From JBCDAP01 sp038747915 (GTDB taxonomy: Bacteria; Planctomycetota; Phycisphaerae; Phycisphaerales; UBA1924), in the NCBI GenBank assembly GCA_038747915.1, contig JBCDJJ010000063.1, positions 1 through 21,733 of the forward strand: DNA of 21,733 nucleotides, in the 5' to 3' direction. A model generated the notes under the pieces. The model was not told the origin of the DNA. It did not search any database and saw nothing but the letters and a program-made list of their open reading frames with translations. The translations under genes were made by a program, and so were the position numbers. Of the stretch, positions 14,141 to 21,733 are shown piece after piece; position 1 is the stretch's first letter, and every line of letters begins with the position of its first letter.

Positions 14141-15145
14141 CTACCTCGCCACTCGCCCCCGCGCCGCCCGCCACCACGCCTCGTTCGCTCGGTACCACGC
14201 CACCGTCTCCGCGAGCATCTCACCAACGTCCGCATGCCGCGGCGACCACCCGAGCTCGGCGCGGAGCACGCTCGCGTCGATCGCGTACCGGCGATCGTGC
14301 CCGGGGCGATCGGCAACATGCTCGATGCGGTCGTCGCCCAGCCCCAGCGCCGAGAGCACCTCGTGCGTCAGATCGAGATTCGAGCGCTCGCACCCTGCCC
14401 CGACGTTGTAGACCGCGCCCGCCCGCCCGCGCTCGAGCACATCGAGCATCGCCCCGGCGTGGTCCGCCACGTGCAGCCAGTCGCGCACGTGCAACCCATC
14501 GCCGAACACCGGCACCCGCTCGCCCTCCATCAGCATCGTGATGAACCGCGGCACCAGCTTGTCGGGCGATTGACGCGGCCCCATGTTGTTGCCGCACCGC
14601 GTGACCGACACATCGACCCCGAACGTGCGCGCGTACGCGACCGCGAGCGCATCGCCCGCGGCTTTGGTTGCGGCGTACGGACTCGACGGGACCATCGGAT
14701 CGCGCTCGGTGAACCGGCGCGGCGCATCGAGGGGCAGGTCGCCGTACACCTCGTCGGTGCTGCACACGAGCAGGCGGATCGGCGAGCGCGCCGAGGCGCG
14801 CCGCACCGCGTCGAGCACGGTCTGCGTGCCGACCACGTTCGTGCGCACGAAGGGTGCGGCATCGTCGATCGAGCGGTCGACATGACTCTCCGCTGCCAGG
14901 TGGCAGACCGCGTCCGCCTCGCCCACGAGCGAGCCGACCAGCGCCGCGTCGCACACATCGCCGTGCACGAATTGATACCGCTCGCCCCCAGCCGCCGGTG
15001 AGAACTCGGGGTCCGCGGCGTACGTGAGCGCATCGAGGTTGGTCACACGGACACCCGGGAACCGTGCGAGCGCCGCCTCGACCAGGTGCGACCCGATGAA
15101 CCCGCTGCCACCGGTGATGAGGAGGCGTGTGAACCGATCGCTCAT
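14141..15145 (-). CDS. rfbB: dTDP-glucose 4,6-dehydratase
   Basis: This 334-residue short-chain dehydrogenase-type enzyme converts dTDP-glucose to dTDP-4-keto-6-deoxyglucose, the branch point to rhamnose and other deoxysugars. The NAD site is TGGSGFIGSH (11-20). HLAAESHVDRS (82-92), STDEVYGD (129-136, active-site Thr-Asp-Glu), Tyr157-x3-Lys161 in YAATK, and PRQSPDKLVPRFI are all present. The position of RDWLHVADH matches RDWLYVEDH of characterised enzymes. The ATG at 15145 overlaps the rfbA stop as ATGA; the frame upstream is a shadow. rfbC and rfbD are not in the window, so the final sugar cannot be read from here. Confidence 0.92.
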   Translation of the reverse strand: MSDRFTRLLITGGSGFIGSHLVEAALARFPGVRVTNLDALTYAADPEFSPAAGGERYQFVHGDVCDAALVGSLVGEADAVCHLAAESHVDRSIDDAAPFVRTNVVGTQTVLDAVRRASARSPIRLLVCSTDEVYGDLPLDAPRRFTERDPMVPSSPYAATKAAGDALAVAYARTFGVDVSVTRCGNNMGPRQSPDKLVPRFITMLMEGERVPVFGDGLHVRDWLHVADHAGAMLDVLERGRAGAVYNVGAGCERSNLDLTHEVLSALGLGDDRIEHVADRPGHDRRYAIDASVLRAELGWSPRHADVGEMLAETVAWYRANEAWWRAARGRVAR

Positions 15146-15915
15146 CGCAGGACCCCGGTGACACCCGCCTCTCGCTCGACCTCGGCCCGAACGAGCTCGC
15201 CAGCCCGCCACAGATCCTCGGGCGTCCCCGCATCCACCCACGCGCCATCGGTCACATCGTGCTCCAGCGCCTCATTGCCGGCGTACGCGTTATTCAGATC
15301 GGTGATCTCGAGCTCGCCGCGAGCACTCGGCACCAATGCGCGGCACCGGTCGAACACATCACCGGGATAGAAGTAGACGCCTAGCACCGCGTGGGGAACA
15401 CCCGCGACAGGCGAGATGGGCTTTTCCTCGATGCGTACCACGCGTGACGTCGGATCGCCCGCCGAGGCAAACCGCGCGATGCCGAATCGTTCGGGCGCAT
15501 CGACCGGCGCCACGATCACACGCGCACCGGCACGCTGGTGCTCGAACGCGGCCCGCGAGGGCTCGATCACCCCTTCCGCGACGACGTTGTCGCCCAGCAC
15601 CACACAGAGCCGATCAGAGTCCACGAGCGTCTCCGCCCGAGCGAGCGCATCGGCGAGACCGGCCGGCGCGGGCTGGGTGGCGATCCGGAGCCGCGAGACG
15701 CCAACTCCGCCAAGTACATCGAACAGTTGACGAAACGCCGGCGCGTGCTCCACCCCGGTCACCACGATCACATCGTCGATCCCCGCGCGCACAAGCTGAT
15801 CGATCGCGCGGACGATCATCGGGCGGTCGTACACCGCGAGCAGGTGCTTGTTCGTCGCAGCGGTGAGCGGGCCCAGGCGTGTGCCGCGTCCACCACTCAG
15901 GATCACACCTTGCAT
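15142..15915 (-). CDS. rfbA: Glucose-1-phosphate thymidylyltransferase, short form
   Basis: This 257-residue enzyme makes dTDP-glucose from dTTP and glucose 1-phosphate. The nucleotide-binding start is GGRGTRLGPLT (8-18) with TNKHLLAVYDRPMI (21-34), where Lys23 fits the catalytic position. QPAPAGLADAL (81-91), GDN (108-110), EEKP (163-166), GVYFY, ELEITDLN and WVDAGTPEDL follow in family order. It lacks about 35 C-terminal residues of the standard 290-residue form and so probably differs in allosteric control. GGAGG lies four bases before the ATG at 15915. It overlaps rfbB by four bases and is the first gene of the pair. Confidence 0.9.
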   Translation of the reverse strand: MQGVILSGGRGTRLGPLTAATNKHLLAVYDRPMIVRAIDQLVRAGIDDVIVVTGVEHAPAFRQLFDVLGGVGVSRLRIATQPAPAGLADALARAETLVDSDRLCVVLGDNVVAEGVIEPSRAAFEHQRAGARVIVAPVDAPERFGIARFASAGDPTSRVVRIEEKPISPVAGVPHAVLGVYFYPGDVFDRCRALVPSARGELEITDLNNAYAGNEALEHDVTDGAWVDAGTPEDLWRAGELVRAEVEREAGVTGVLR

Positions 15916-15942
15916 GCCGCCTCCGCACGGGGTCAGAGCGGC

Positions 15943-15948
15943 ACTGTA
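15943..15948 (-). promoter_or_regulatory. Candidate -10 box of rfbA-rfbB
   Basis: TACAGT on the minus strand ends 27 bases before the rfbA ATG. The 17 bases from it match 15 of 17 with the candidate promoter at 2606-2622. No good -35 is seen. Confidence 0.35.
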
Positions 15949-16013
15949 CCGAGCGGTCGAGGCACATCACGGTCCGAAATCATGAGCTGAGAAAGCACGC
16001 TCGCGGGTACCCT

Positions 16014-16019
16014 ATAAAC
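16014..16019 (+). promoter_or_regulatory. Candidate -10 box of the two-domain acyltransferase
   Basis: TATAAA matches TATAAT at five of six positions and ends nine bases before the ATG. The gap holds no Shine-Dalgarno sequence, which suggests a leaderless or nearly leaderless message. Confidence 0.45.
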
Positions 16020-16028
16020 CGAGCGCCG

Positions 16029-17870
16029 ATGGACACGCACCGCCCGAGCCCGGACCGCCCGTTCTCGCTGCCGTTCCCACCGGGTGCGCCGATGTGGCAC
16101 CGGCTCGGGTGCCGCGCGATCGAGCGCGTGCTCGACCTCGACGGGCTCAACGAGATCGCAGCCCTCGGTGACACCGACCCACGCGATCTGCCCTACGGTC
16201 GCCGTGTGCTCGACGGCATGGGCGTCAGCATCGCGGCCACTGGGCTGCCGAGCCCCGAGCGCATCGCCGGCCGGCCGCTCGTGATCGTGGCGAATCATCC
16301 CTTCGGCGGGATCGAGGGTCTCGCGCTCGACGCGGTGTTCCGCGAGCTGCGGCCGGACCTCCTCGTCATGGCGACAACCATGCTCGCCCGCGTCCGGGGT
16401 ATGCAAGACGGTTTCGTCTTCGTCGACAACCTAAGCGGCCCCAGCGCGAGCCAGGCGAACACCGAGCCGATGCGCCGCGTCATCCGGTGGCTCCGCGAGG
16501 GTCGCGCGTTCGGTGTGTTTCCTGCGGGCGCGGTCGCAGCATTCCACCCCGGGCGCCGGCGTGTGGTCGAGCAGCCTTGGTCGGCCATGATCGGGCGGAT
16601 CATCAAGCGGACCGATGCGTGGGTGCTGCCCGTGTGCTTCGAAGGCCGCAACCGGTGGCCGTTCCACGCGGTGGGCGTGATGCACCCATCACTGCGGCGG
16701 TTTTTGTTGGCGAGGGAGCTGACCTCGGCGTGGGGCCGGACCGTCCGGATGCACGCGGGCCCGTTGATCCCACCCGAGCTGTGGTCTCGCTTCGCCGACG
16801 GGGAGTCGCTGGTCGGGCATCTCCGCGAGCGCACGACCGGCCTTCGGCCGGCTCGGCCGCCGAGGACCGCGCAGCGCCGCACCAGCGCCATCGTCGCCAA
16901 ACCAGCCGAGGAGCCCGTGTGCGCCGCAATAGACCCTGCGCGTGTCGCAGAGGATGTCGCCCGACTCCCCGCCGCCTCGCGCCTTGCGGAGAGCAACGGG
17001 CTCGAGGTTCACTGGTTCCGCGCCGCCGAGGCGCCCGCGCTCATGCACGAGGTCGGCCGGCTCCGCGAACTCACGTTCCGGGCGGTCGGCGAGGGCACCG
17101 GCCGGTCCACCGACATCGACCGCTTCGACGAGCACTACCTTCAGCTCGTGCTGTGGGACCCCGCGACACAGCGCGTCGCCGGCGGGTACCGGCTCGGGCC
17201 GACCGACACCGCGGTCGATCGGTTCGGACTCGACGGGCTCTACGTGCACACACTCTTCGAGCTCACGCCCGCGCTGATCGACCAGATCAGCCCCGCGCTC
17301 GAGCTCGGCCGATCCTTCGTGGTGAGCGACTACCAGAAGGGCTACGCACCCCTGATGCTGCTCTGGCGAGGCATCGGCGCGTACTGCGCGGCGAACCCGC
17401 GCTACCGGCGTCTCTTCGGCCCGGTCAGCATCTCCGCGGACTACTCTGATATCTCACGCGAGCTACTCGTGCGTTTCCTCACCGAGAGCGTGCACCTGCC
17501 GAAGCTCGCCAAGCTCATCCGTCCCCGCAACCCGATCAAGACCCCTCGCCGGCACGGGCTCAAGCGAGCCGGCGTCTCGCGCGTGGCCCGGAGCCTCGAC
17601 GAGGTCAATCAGCTCGTCCGCGAGATCGAGCGCGATGGCAAACCCATGCCGGTGCTGCTCCGCCAGTACCTCAAGCTCAACGCCAAGCTCCTCGGCTTCA
17701 ACGTCGATTCCGACTTCGGCGATGTCGTCGACGGGCTCATGTATGTCGACCTCGTGAGCGTCGACCAACGGATCCTCGAAAAGTACATGGGCAAAGACGC
17801 CGCCGAGCAGTTCCTCGCCGCGCACCACGAGCCCGCCAACGAGCGCATCCCCTCCGGACGCCGAAGCTGA
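16029..17870 (+). CDS. Two-domain acyltransferase: PlsC-like plus GNAT-type N-acyltransferase (OlsF-like)
   Basis: This 613-residue protein joins two lipid-making domains. Residues about 80-255 are a lysophospholipid acyltransferase (PlsC) domain: VIVANHPFGGIEGLALD, FVFVDNLSG, GVFPAGAVAAFHPG and VLPVCFEGRN. The catalytic His90 is followed by Glu96, not the H-x4-D of classic PlsC; HPFGG[IL][DE] is the form I recall for this subgroup. After a basic linker, residues about 330-530 match the ornithine N-acyltransferase/acyl-homoserine-type GNAT fold: LRELTFRAVGEGTG, YLQLVLWDPATQRVAGGYRLG, LELGRSFVVSDYQ. OlsF fusions make ornithine lipids from ornithine and two acyl groups; the amino acid used here is unknown. 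The stop abuts the glnS stop on the other strand. Confidence 0.83.
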   Translation: MDTHRPSPDRPFSLPFPPGAPMWHRLGCRAIERVLDLDGLNEIAALGDTDPRDLPYGRRVLDGMGVSIAATGLPSPERIAGRPLVIVANHPFGGIEGLALDAVFRELRPDLLVMATTMLARVRGMQDGFVFVDNLSGPSASQANTEPMRRVIRWLREGRAFGVFPAGAVAAFHPGRRRVVEQPWSAMIGRIIKRTDAWVLPVCFEGRNRWPFHAVGVMHPSLRRFLLARELTSAWGRTVRMHAGPLIPPELWSRFADGESLVGHLRERTTGLRPARPPRTAQRRTSAIVAKPAEEPVCAAIDPARVAEDVARLPAASRLAESNGLEVHWFRAAEAPALMHEVGRLRELTFRAVGEGTGRSTDIDRFDEHYLQLVLWDPATQRVAGGYRLGPTDTAVDRFGLDGLYVHTLFELTPALIDQISPALELGRSFVVSDYQKGYAPLMLLWRGIGAYCAANPRYRRLFGPVSISADYSDISRELLVRFLTESVHLPKLAKLIRPRNPIKTPRRHGLKRAGVSRVARSLDEVNQLVREIERDGKPMPVLLRQYLKLNAKLLGFNVDSDFGDVVDGLMYVDLVSVDQRILEKYMGKDAAEQFLAAHHEPANERIPSGRRS

Positions 17871-19703
17871 TTACTTCTTCGACCACGAGTCGCGAAGCGT
17901 CACCGCGCAGTTGAAGATCGGACGCGAGTCACCCGCCGAGCCATCCACCGCGTAGTACCCGTGCCGCTCGAACTGGAGCCGTGCGATGCCATCCGCAAAG
18001 TCGCCCGTCCCGACCGACCGCTCGACATCCGAGACCGGCCAGTTCGGCTCGAGTCTCGCACCCGTCCGCACGCGGAGCGAGTCCGCGTTCAGGTTCGTCA
18101 GCCAATCCCAATCATCGGGCGCCTCCTTCGGCGCACGATCCGGACGCTCCACCGTAAAGAGCCGGTCGTACTCGCGAACCTCCACCTCCACCGCGTGCCC
18201 GGCGCTCACCCAGTGCACCGTGCCCTTCACCTTCCGCACCTTCCCCTCGGCATCGGGCGGCGGCGAATCACCGCCGCGCGTCTGGGGGTCGTAGGTACAC
18301 CGAAGCTCGACCACCTCACCCGTGTCGTCCTTGATCACTTCCTGACAGGTGATCCAGTACCCGTACCGCAGCCGCACCTCGCCGCCCGGCTTCAACCGGA
18401 ACCACTTCTTGTTGGGCGGCTCCTCCATAAAGTCGTCACGCTCGATGAACAACTCCCGCGCGAACGGCACCTCGCGCGTGCCCGCCTGCTCGTTCTCGGG
18501 GTTGTTCGTCGCGGCCATCCACTCGGTGCGTTGCTCGTCCCCGTGCTCCCCCCAGTTCGTAATCACGACTTTCAGCGGATCGAGCACGCACATCCGCCGC
18601 GGCGCACGCGCGTTGAGATCCTCACGCAGCGCGTTCTCGAGCAGCGTGATGTCGTGCGTCGCGTTGAACTTGGTCACGCCCACCGTCTCGCAGAACGAGC
18701 GGATCGACTCCGGCGTGTACCCGCGCCGACGCAGGCCCGAGAGCGTCGGCATCCGAGGATCATCCCACCCCGAGACTTTTCCCTCATCAACGAGCTGACG
18801 CAGCTTCCGCTTCGATGTCACGATGGAGGTCGGGTTGAGCCGGGCGAACTCGATCTGCTGCGGGTGATGGATCGGCTCGCCCCACTCGCCCGGTCGCCCC
18901 TCGTTGATCGCATCGATGAACCAGTCGTAGAGAGCGCGGTGGTCCTCGAACTCGAGCGAGCACAGCGAGTGCGTGATGCCCTCGATCGAGTCCTCGAGCC
19001 CGTGCGCCCAGTCGTACATCGGGTAGATGTGCCACGCGTCGCCCGTGCGGTGATGGGCCGTGTTCAGCACGCGGTACATCACCGGGTCGCGCAGATTGAA
19101 ATTCGGCGACGCCATGTCGATCTTGGCGCGCACCACCCGCGCGCCGTCACCAAACTCGCCGCGGCGCATCCGCTCGAACAGATCCAGGCTCTCCTCGACC
19201 GGACGATCCCGGAACGGGCTTGGTGTCCCGGGCACCGTCGGCGTGCCGCGCGCCGCCCGGATCGTCTCCGCGTCCTGATCGTCCACGTACGCCTTGCCCT
19301 TCGTGATCAGCTCCACCGCCCACTCGTGCATCCGCGGGAAGTAGTCCGACGCGTGAAGAATGCCCGCCTGGGCATCGGCCTCGCCCGCCCCGGGCCACCG
19401 GAAGCCCAGCCACCGGATGTCCTCCGCGATCGCGTCGGCGTACCGCTGCTCCTCCTTGACCGGGTTCGTGTCGTCGAACCGCAGGTTGCACGTACCACCG
19501 AAGCGCTCCGCGAGACCGAAGCTGATGCACACCGCCTTGGCGTGCCCGATGTGCAGGTACCCGTTCGGCTCGGGTGGAAAACGCGTGCGGATCACCGAGC
19601 GATCGCCCGGCGCCCCCCACTTCCCAGAGGCGACATCCGCCTCCATGATCTCCTCGATGAAGTGAACTGTGCGGGTCGGTTCGGTCTTGGCGGTCTCCGT
19701 CAT
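17871..19703 (-). CDS. glnS: Glutaminyl-tRNA synthetase
   Basis: This 610-residue class I synthetase charges tRNA-Gln. HIGH is at 51-54 in PPEPNGYLHIGHAKA, and the KMSKS-type loop reads TSKRKL (296-301). CNLRFDDTNPVKEEQRY (72-88), YPMYDWAHGLEDSIEGITHS (about 227-246) and DPRMPTLSGLRRRGY are characteristic of GlnRS, not of GluRS. The C-terminal beta-barrel anticodon-binding region is complete. I set the start at the ATG at 19703; a GTG at 19727 would add eight residues. No Shine-Dalgarno site precedes either, but TATCGT lies seven bases before the ATG. Having GlnRS suggests direct charging of tRNA-Gln; whether GatCAB also exists cannot be seen. Confidence 0.95.
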   Translation of the reverse strand: MTETAKTEPTRTVHFIEEIMEADVASGKWGAPGDRSVIRTRFPPEPNGYLHIGHAKAVCISFGLAERFGGTCNLRFDDTNPVKEEQRYADAIAEDIRWLGFRWPGAGEADAQAGILHASDYFPRMHEWAVELITKGKAYVDDQDAETIRAARGTPTVPGTPSPFRDRPVEESLDLFERMRRGEFGDGARVVRAKIDMASPNFNLRDPVMYRVLNTAHHRTGDAWHIYPMYDWAHGLEDSIEGITHSLCSLEFEDHRALYDWFIDAINEGRPGEWGEPIHHPQQIEFARLNPTSIVTSKRKLRQLVDEGKVSGWDDPRMPTLSGLRRRGYTPESIRSFCETVGVTKFNATHDITLLENALREDLNARAPRRMCVLDPLKVVITNWGEHGDEQRTEWMAATNNPENEQAGTREVPFARELFIERDDFMEEPPNKKWFRLKPGGEVRLRYGYWITCQEVIKDDTGEVVELRCTYDPQTRGGDSPPPDAEGKVRKVKGTVHWVSAGHAVEVEVREYDRLFTVERPDRAPKEAPDDWDWLTNLNADSLRVRTGARLEPNWPVSDVERSVGTGDFADGIARLQFERHGYYAVDGSAGDSRPIFNCAVTLRDSWSKK

Positions 19704-19813
19704 GACCGAGACGATATCGCGGGCCACCCACGCCGCGCGGAAGAACTCGGCCCGACACCACGCAACCCCACAGGCCGAGAGCCCGGCTCTTCACGCGCCG
19801 AACGACTCACCGG

Positions 19814-20911
19814 TCAGACCGGAACCTCCGCGAGCGTCGGATAGTCGGTGTACCCGCGGTCATCCCCGCCGTAGTACGTCGCCCGGTCGCCCTCGTTGAG
19901 CGGGGCGCCCTGACGGAATCGCTCGGGCAGATCGGGGTTGGCGAGGAACGTCTCGCCGAAGGACACAAGATCAGCTTTGCCCGCCTCAAGCCGCGCCTCG
20001 GCGTCGTCGCGCTGGTACCCGCCGTTGGCCATGTAGGCACCGCCGCCCGCGTCCTGGAACGCACTCTTGATCGCGTCGATCTGAGCCTCGTCACGCTGGC
20101 CACCCGCAAACGCCTCCACGTTGTGCAGAAAGGCGAGGCCCAGGCCACCGAGCCCGCGGGCGAGCGCACCGAACGTGGCGATCGGGTCCGAATCCGACAT
20201 GTCATTGAACGCGCCCGCGGGCGAGATGCGGTAGCCCACGCGGCCCGCACCCCACCCGTCGACCACCGCGCGAGCGATCTCGAGCGGCACCCGCACCCGG
20301 TTCTCGAGCGAGCCGCCGTACTGATCATCGCGCTGGTTCGTGCCATCACGCGTGAACTGGTCGATCAGGTACCCGTTCGCGCCGTGGATCTCCACACCGT
20401 CGAAGCCCGCAGCCTTCGCATTCTCCGCCCCGCGACGGAACTGCGCCACGATCCCCGGGATCTCATCGGTCCGCAGCGCTCGCGGCGCCGACACATCCAC
20501 CATGCCCGACTCCGCCGAAACCACCGTCTGTGACGTCGCGCGGATCGCCGACGGCGCGACCGGCTGCTCGCCCTCGGGAAGCAGGTCGACATGCGAGATC
20601 CGCCCCACATGCCAGAGCTGCAGGACGATCCGCCCGCCCGCTTCGTGCACCGCATCCGTGACCAGACGCCACCCCGCGACCTGCTCGTCGGAGTAGATCC
20701 CGGGTGTCGCCACATAGCCCTTGCCGAGCGGGTCGACCTGCGTCGCCTCCGAGATGATGAGCGCCGCCGAGGCACGCTGGGCGTAATACGTCGCGTTGAG
20801 CTCGTGCGGCACATCGCCCGGCTGGGCAGCGCGGTTCCGCGTGAGAGGAGCCATCACCACGCGGTGCGGAAGAGCCAGGTCGCCAGCGGTGATCGGGTCA
20901 AAGAGCTTCAT
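19814..20911 (-). CDS. Old Yellow Enzyme-family alkene reductase (NemA-like)
   Basis: This 365-residue FMN barrel enzyme reduces activated C=C bonds or nitro compounds with NAD(P)H. Signature pieces are MAPLTRNRA (20-28, with Thr24 near the flavin), IVLQLWHVGRISH (95-107), HGANGYLIDQF (176-186, with the substrate-binding pair His176 and Asn179) and RDGTNQRDDQYGGSLENR (188-205). GGYQRDDAE and DLVSFGETFLANPDLPER complete the phosphate-binding end. Length is normal for the NemA/OPR subgroup. The ATG at 20911 has AAGGAA nine bases upstream. It is divergent from ogt with a 97-base gap. The physiological substrate cannot be inferred. Confidence 0.92.
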   Translation of the reverse strand: MKLFDPITAGDLALPHRVVMAPLTRNRAAQPGDVPHELNATYYAQRASAALIISEATQVDPLGKGYVATPGIYSDEQVAGWRLVTDAVHEAGGRIVLQLWHVGRISHVDLLPEGEQPVAPSAIRATSQTVVSAESGMVDVSAPRALRTDEIPGIVAQFRRGAENAKAAGFDGVEIHGANGYLIDQFTRDGTNQRDDQYGGSLENRVRVPLEIARAVVDGWGAGRVGYRISPAGAFNDMSDSDPIATFGALARGLGGLGLAFLHNVEAFAGGQRDEAQIDAIKSAFQDAGGGAYMANGGYQRDDAEARLEAGKADLVSFGETFLANPDLPERFRQGAPLNEGDRATYYGGDDRGYTDYPTLAEVPV

Positions 20912-20996
20912 CTCGTCGGATTCCTTCGTGGGCGTGGGTGGGCATTAGGTGCAGAGTCGGTGTCGTCTCGCACAGAGCGAATGGACAGAACGAGCG

Positions 20997-21002
20997 TACT
21001 AT
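20997..21002 (+). promoter_or_regulatory. Candidate -10 box of ogt
   Basis: TACTAT fits TANNNT and ends six bases before the ATG at 21009. No ribosome site is present, so transcription could begin at the start codon. No -35 is evident at a normal spacing. Confidence 0.4.
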
Positions 21003-21008
21003 TTCGAG

Positions 21009-21497
21009 ATGACCACGGTTGCTCTACCAGACGCAACGATCCAATCGCCGATCGGCCTGCTTCGGCTCACCGCCAATGATGGCGCGCTCGTGCGCATCGA
21101 TCATGTCGATACCCCCGAAGTGGACTCCGAAGTCCACGACAATCCCACGGACGACACGCTCCGCGACGCCATCGAGCAGCTCACCCAGTACTTCGCCGGC
21201 GACCGCCAGACCTTCGACCTCCGCATCGCCCCGGCCGGCACACCATTCGAGCAGCGCGTGTGGCACGAACTCCACCAGATCCCCTTCGGCGAAACCAGGA
21301 GCTACACCGACCTCGCGTCAGCACTGGGTGATCCGAACGCGGTCCGCGCCGTCGGCCGCGCGAACAGCCGCAACCCGCTCTCGATCATCATCCCGTGCCA
21401 CCGAGTCATCGGCGCCAACGGCTCGCTCACCGGCTACGCCGGCGGCCTCGACCGCAAAGCAGCCCTCCTCCGGCACGAGGGCGTGCTGCTGGTGTAG
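21009..21497 (+). CDS. ogt: Methylated-DNA--protein-cysteine S-methyltransferase
   Basis: This 162-residue suicide protein removes O6-alkyl groups from guanine. The acceptor Cys130 lies in IIPCHRVIG, preceded by GRANSRNPLS. FEQRVWHELHQIPFGETRSYTDLA (about 80-103, named by position) is the DNA-binding helix-turn-helix region, with Arg in AVRAVGRANS as the likely arginine finger. LTGYAGGLDRKAALLRHEG closes the domain. A short N-terminal ribonuclease-like domain precedes it, as in Ogt; there is no Ada zinc domain, so it should not be an adaptive regulator. I set the start at the ATG at 21009; homology begins just after (IQSPIGLLRL), and the frame upstream is unlikely to be translated. Confidence 0.93.
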   Translation: MTTVALPDATIQSPIGLLRLTANDGALVRIDHVDTPEVDSEVHDNPTDDTLRDAIEQLTQYFAGDRQTFDLRIAPAGTPFEQRVWHELHQIPFGETRSYTDLASALGDPNAVRAVGRANSRNPLSIIIPCHRVIGANGSLTGYAGGLDRKAALLRHEGVLLV

Positions 21498-21546
21498 CGC
21501 ACACCACGGACTCACCGTCCCCTCCTGTGCCTTGTGCCGCAACCCA

Positions 21547-21574
21547 GTGGTGGGAGCGTCTCGCTCCCACGAAC
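21547..21574 (-). repeat. Short hairpin repeat, family 2, copy 2
   Basis: GTGGGAGCG and CGCTCCCAC (21550-21570) form a perfect 9-bp stem with loop TCT. The 28-base element is the inverse of 10139-10166 with two differences. It lies 50 bases past the ogt stop and could end ogt transcription. No gene is seen in 21498-21733. Confidence 0.75.
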
Positions 21575-21605
21575 ACTCACCCACAGACGCCCGGCACCCC
21601 GCCGT

Positions 21606-21733
21606 TAGAGCAGACCAAGTCAACTCGTCTCGCCGGTCTCAGCGGTGGATCGACCGACCCCGCGACTTGGGTGCCACTGGCGGCTTGCCCGCCAGTGTAC
21701 AAGGGCTTTGGCGTTCGCACTGGTGGGCAAGCC
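21606..21733 (-). repeat. Nested palindromic intergenic repeat, copy 3 (truncated, inverted)
   Basis: On the minus strand this matches copy 1 (29-156) over 128 positions with about 10 mismatches and no gaps. The window edge cuts arm A, whose stem continues beyond it. Arm B, CACTGGCGG/CCGCCAGTG with a 5-base loop, is intact at 21675-21697. Confidence 0.9.

Noticed and set aside
17961..19844. Long plus-strand frame (627 codons) opposite glnS
   Set aside because: It is antisense to a clear GlnRS with all motifs, and its product is Arg/His/Pro-rich, as expected for a shadow in high-GC DNA.
1..21733. Composite transposon or integrative element bounded by the terminal inverted repeats
   Set aside because: There is no transposase, recombinase or mobility gene, the cargo is largely housekeeping, and a third copy lies inside the window.

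Overview
The window reads as high-GC bacterial chromosome from a planctomycete, most likely Phycisphaerae. The main clues are a secreted spondin-domain protein ending in a degenerate PEP-CTERM anchor (VPSPG, hydrophobic stretch, RRRR), a secreted cyclophilin with an N-terminal domain of a kind I associate with this group, and dispersed palindromic intergenic repeats. The taxon is inferred, not shown. I see no rRNA, tRNA, CRISPR array, transposase, integrase or phage gene. Coding density is high and no gene-free stretch exceeds 300 bases.

Layout. 1-156 is a nested palindromic repeat. 177-1217 (+) is a secreted peptidyl-prolyl isomerase. 1228-2559 (-) is dihydroorotase, divergent from methionine aminopeptidase at 2680-3492 (+). 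From 9953 down to 3479 the minus strand carries exonuclease, ATP-dependent DNA ligase, spondin/PEP-CTERM protein and DEXH helicase. Exonuclease, ligase and helicase form the 'ligase-associated DNA damage response' set; the surface protein gene sits inside it. 10197-11138 (-) is a conserved protein of unknown function, divergent from a glycosyltransferase at 11178-12323 (+). 12362-12901 (-) is a DUF1643 protein. 13030-13867 (+) is a two-gene PadR unit with a visible promoter and operator. Its second gene encodes a membrane-like protein built on a 12-bp tandem repeat. 13934-14084 is a second copy of the palindromic repeat.

The right half holds rfbA and rfbB (15915 to 14141, minus, overlapping by ATGA), which make a dTDP-4-keto-6-deoxyhexose. 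Next come an OlsF-like two-domain acyltransferase (16029-17870, +), glnS (19703-17871, -), an Old Yellow Enzyme reductase (20911-19814, -) and an O6-alkylguanine-DNA alkyltransferase (21009-21497, +). The window closes with a short hairpin repeat and a third copy of the palindromic repeat, inverted relative to the first and cut by the window edge.

Themes: DNA repair (helicase, ligase, exonuclease, alkyltransferase) and cell envelope (surface protein, glycosyltransferase, dTDP-sugar enzymes, acyltransferase), with housekeeping genes between. The least explained items are the nested palindromic repeat family, the period-4 'xVLx' protein with its PadR operator, the 313-residue unknown protein, and -10-like boxes placed directly before several start codons that lack a Shine-Dalgarno sequence.
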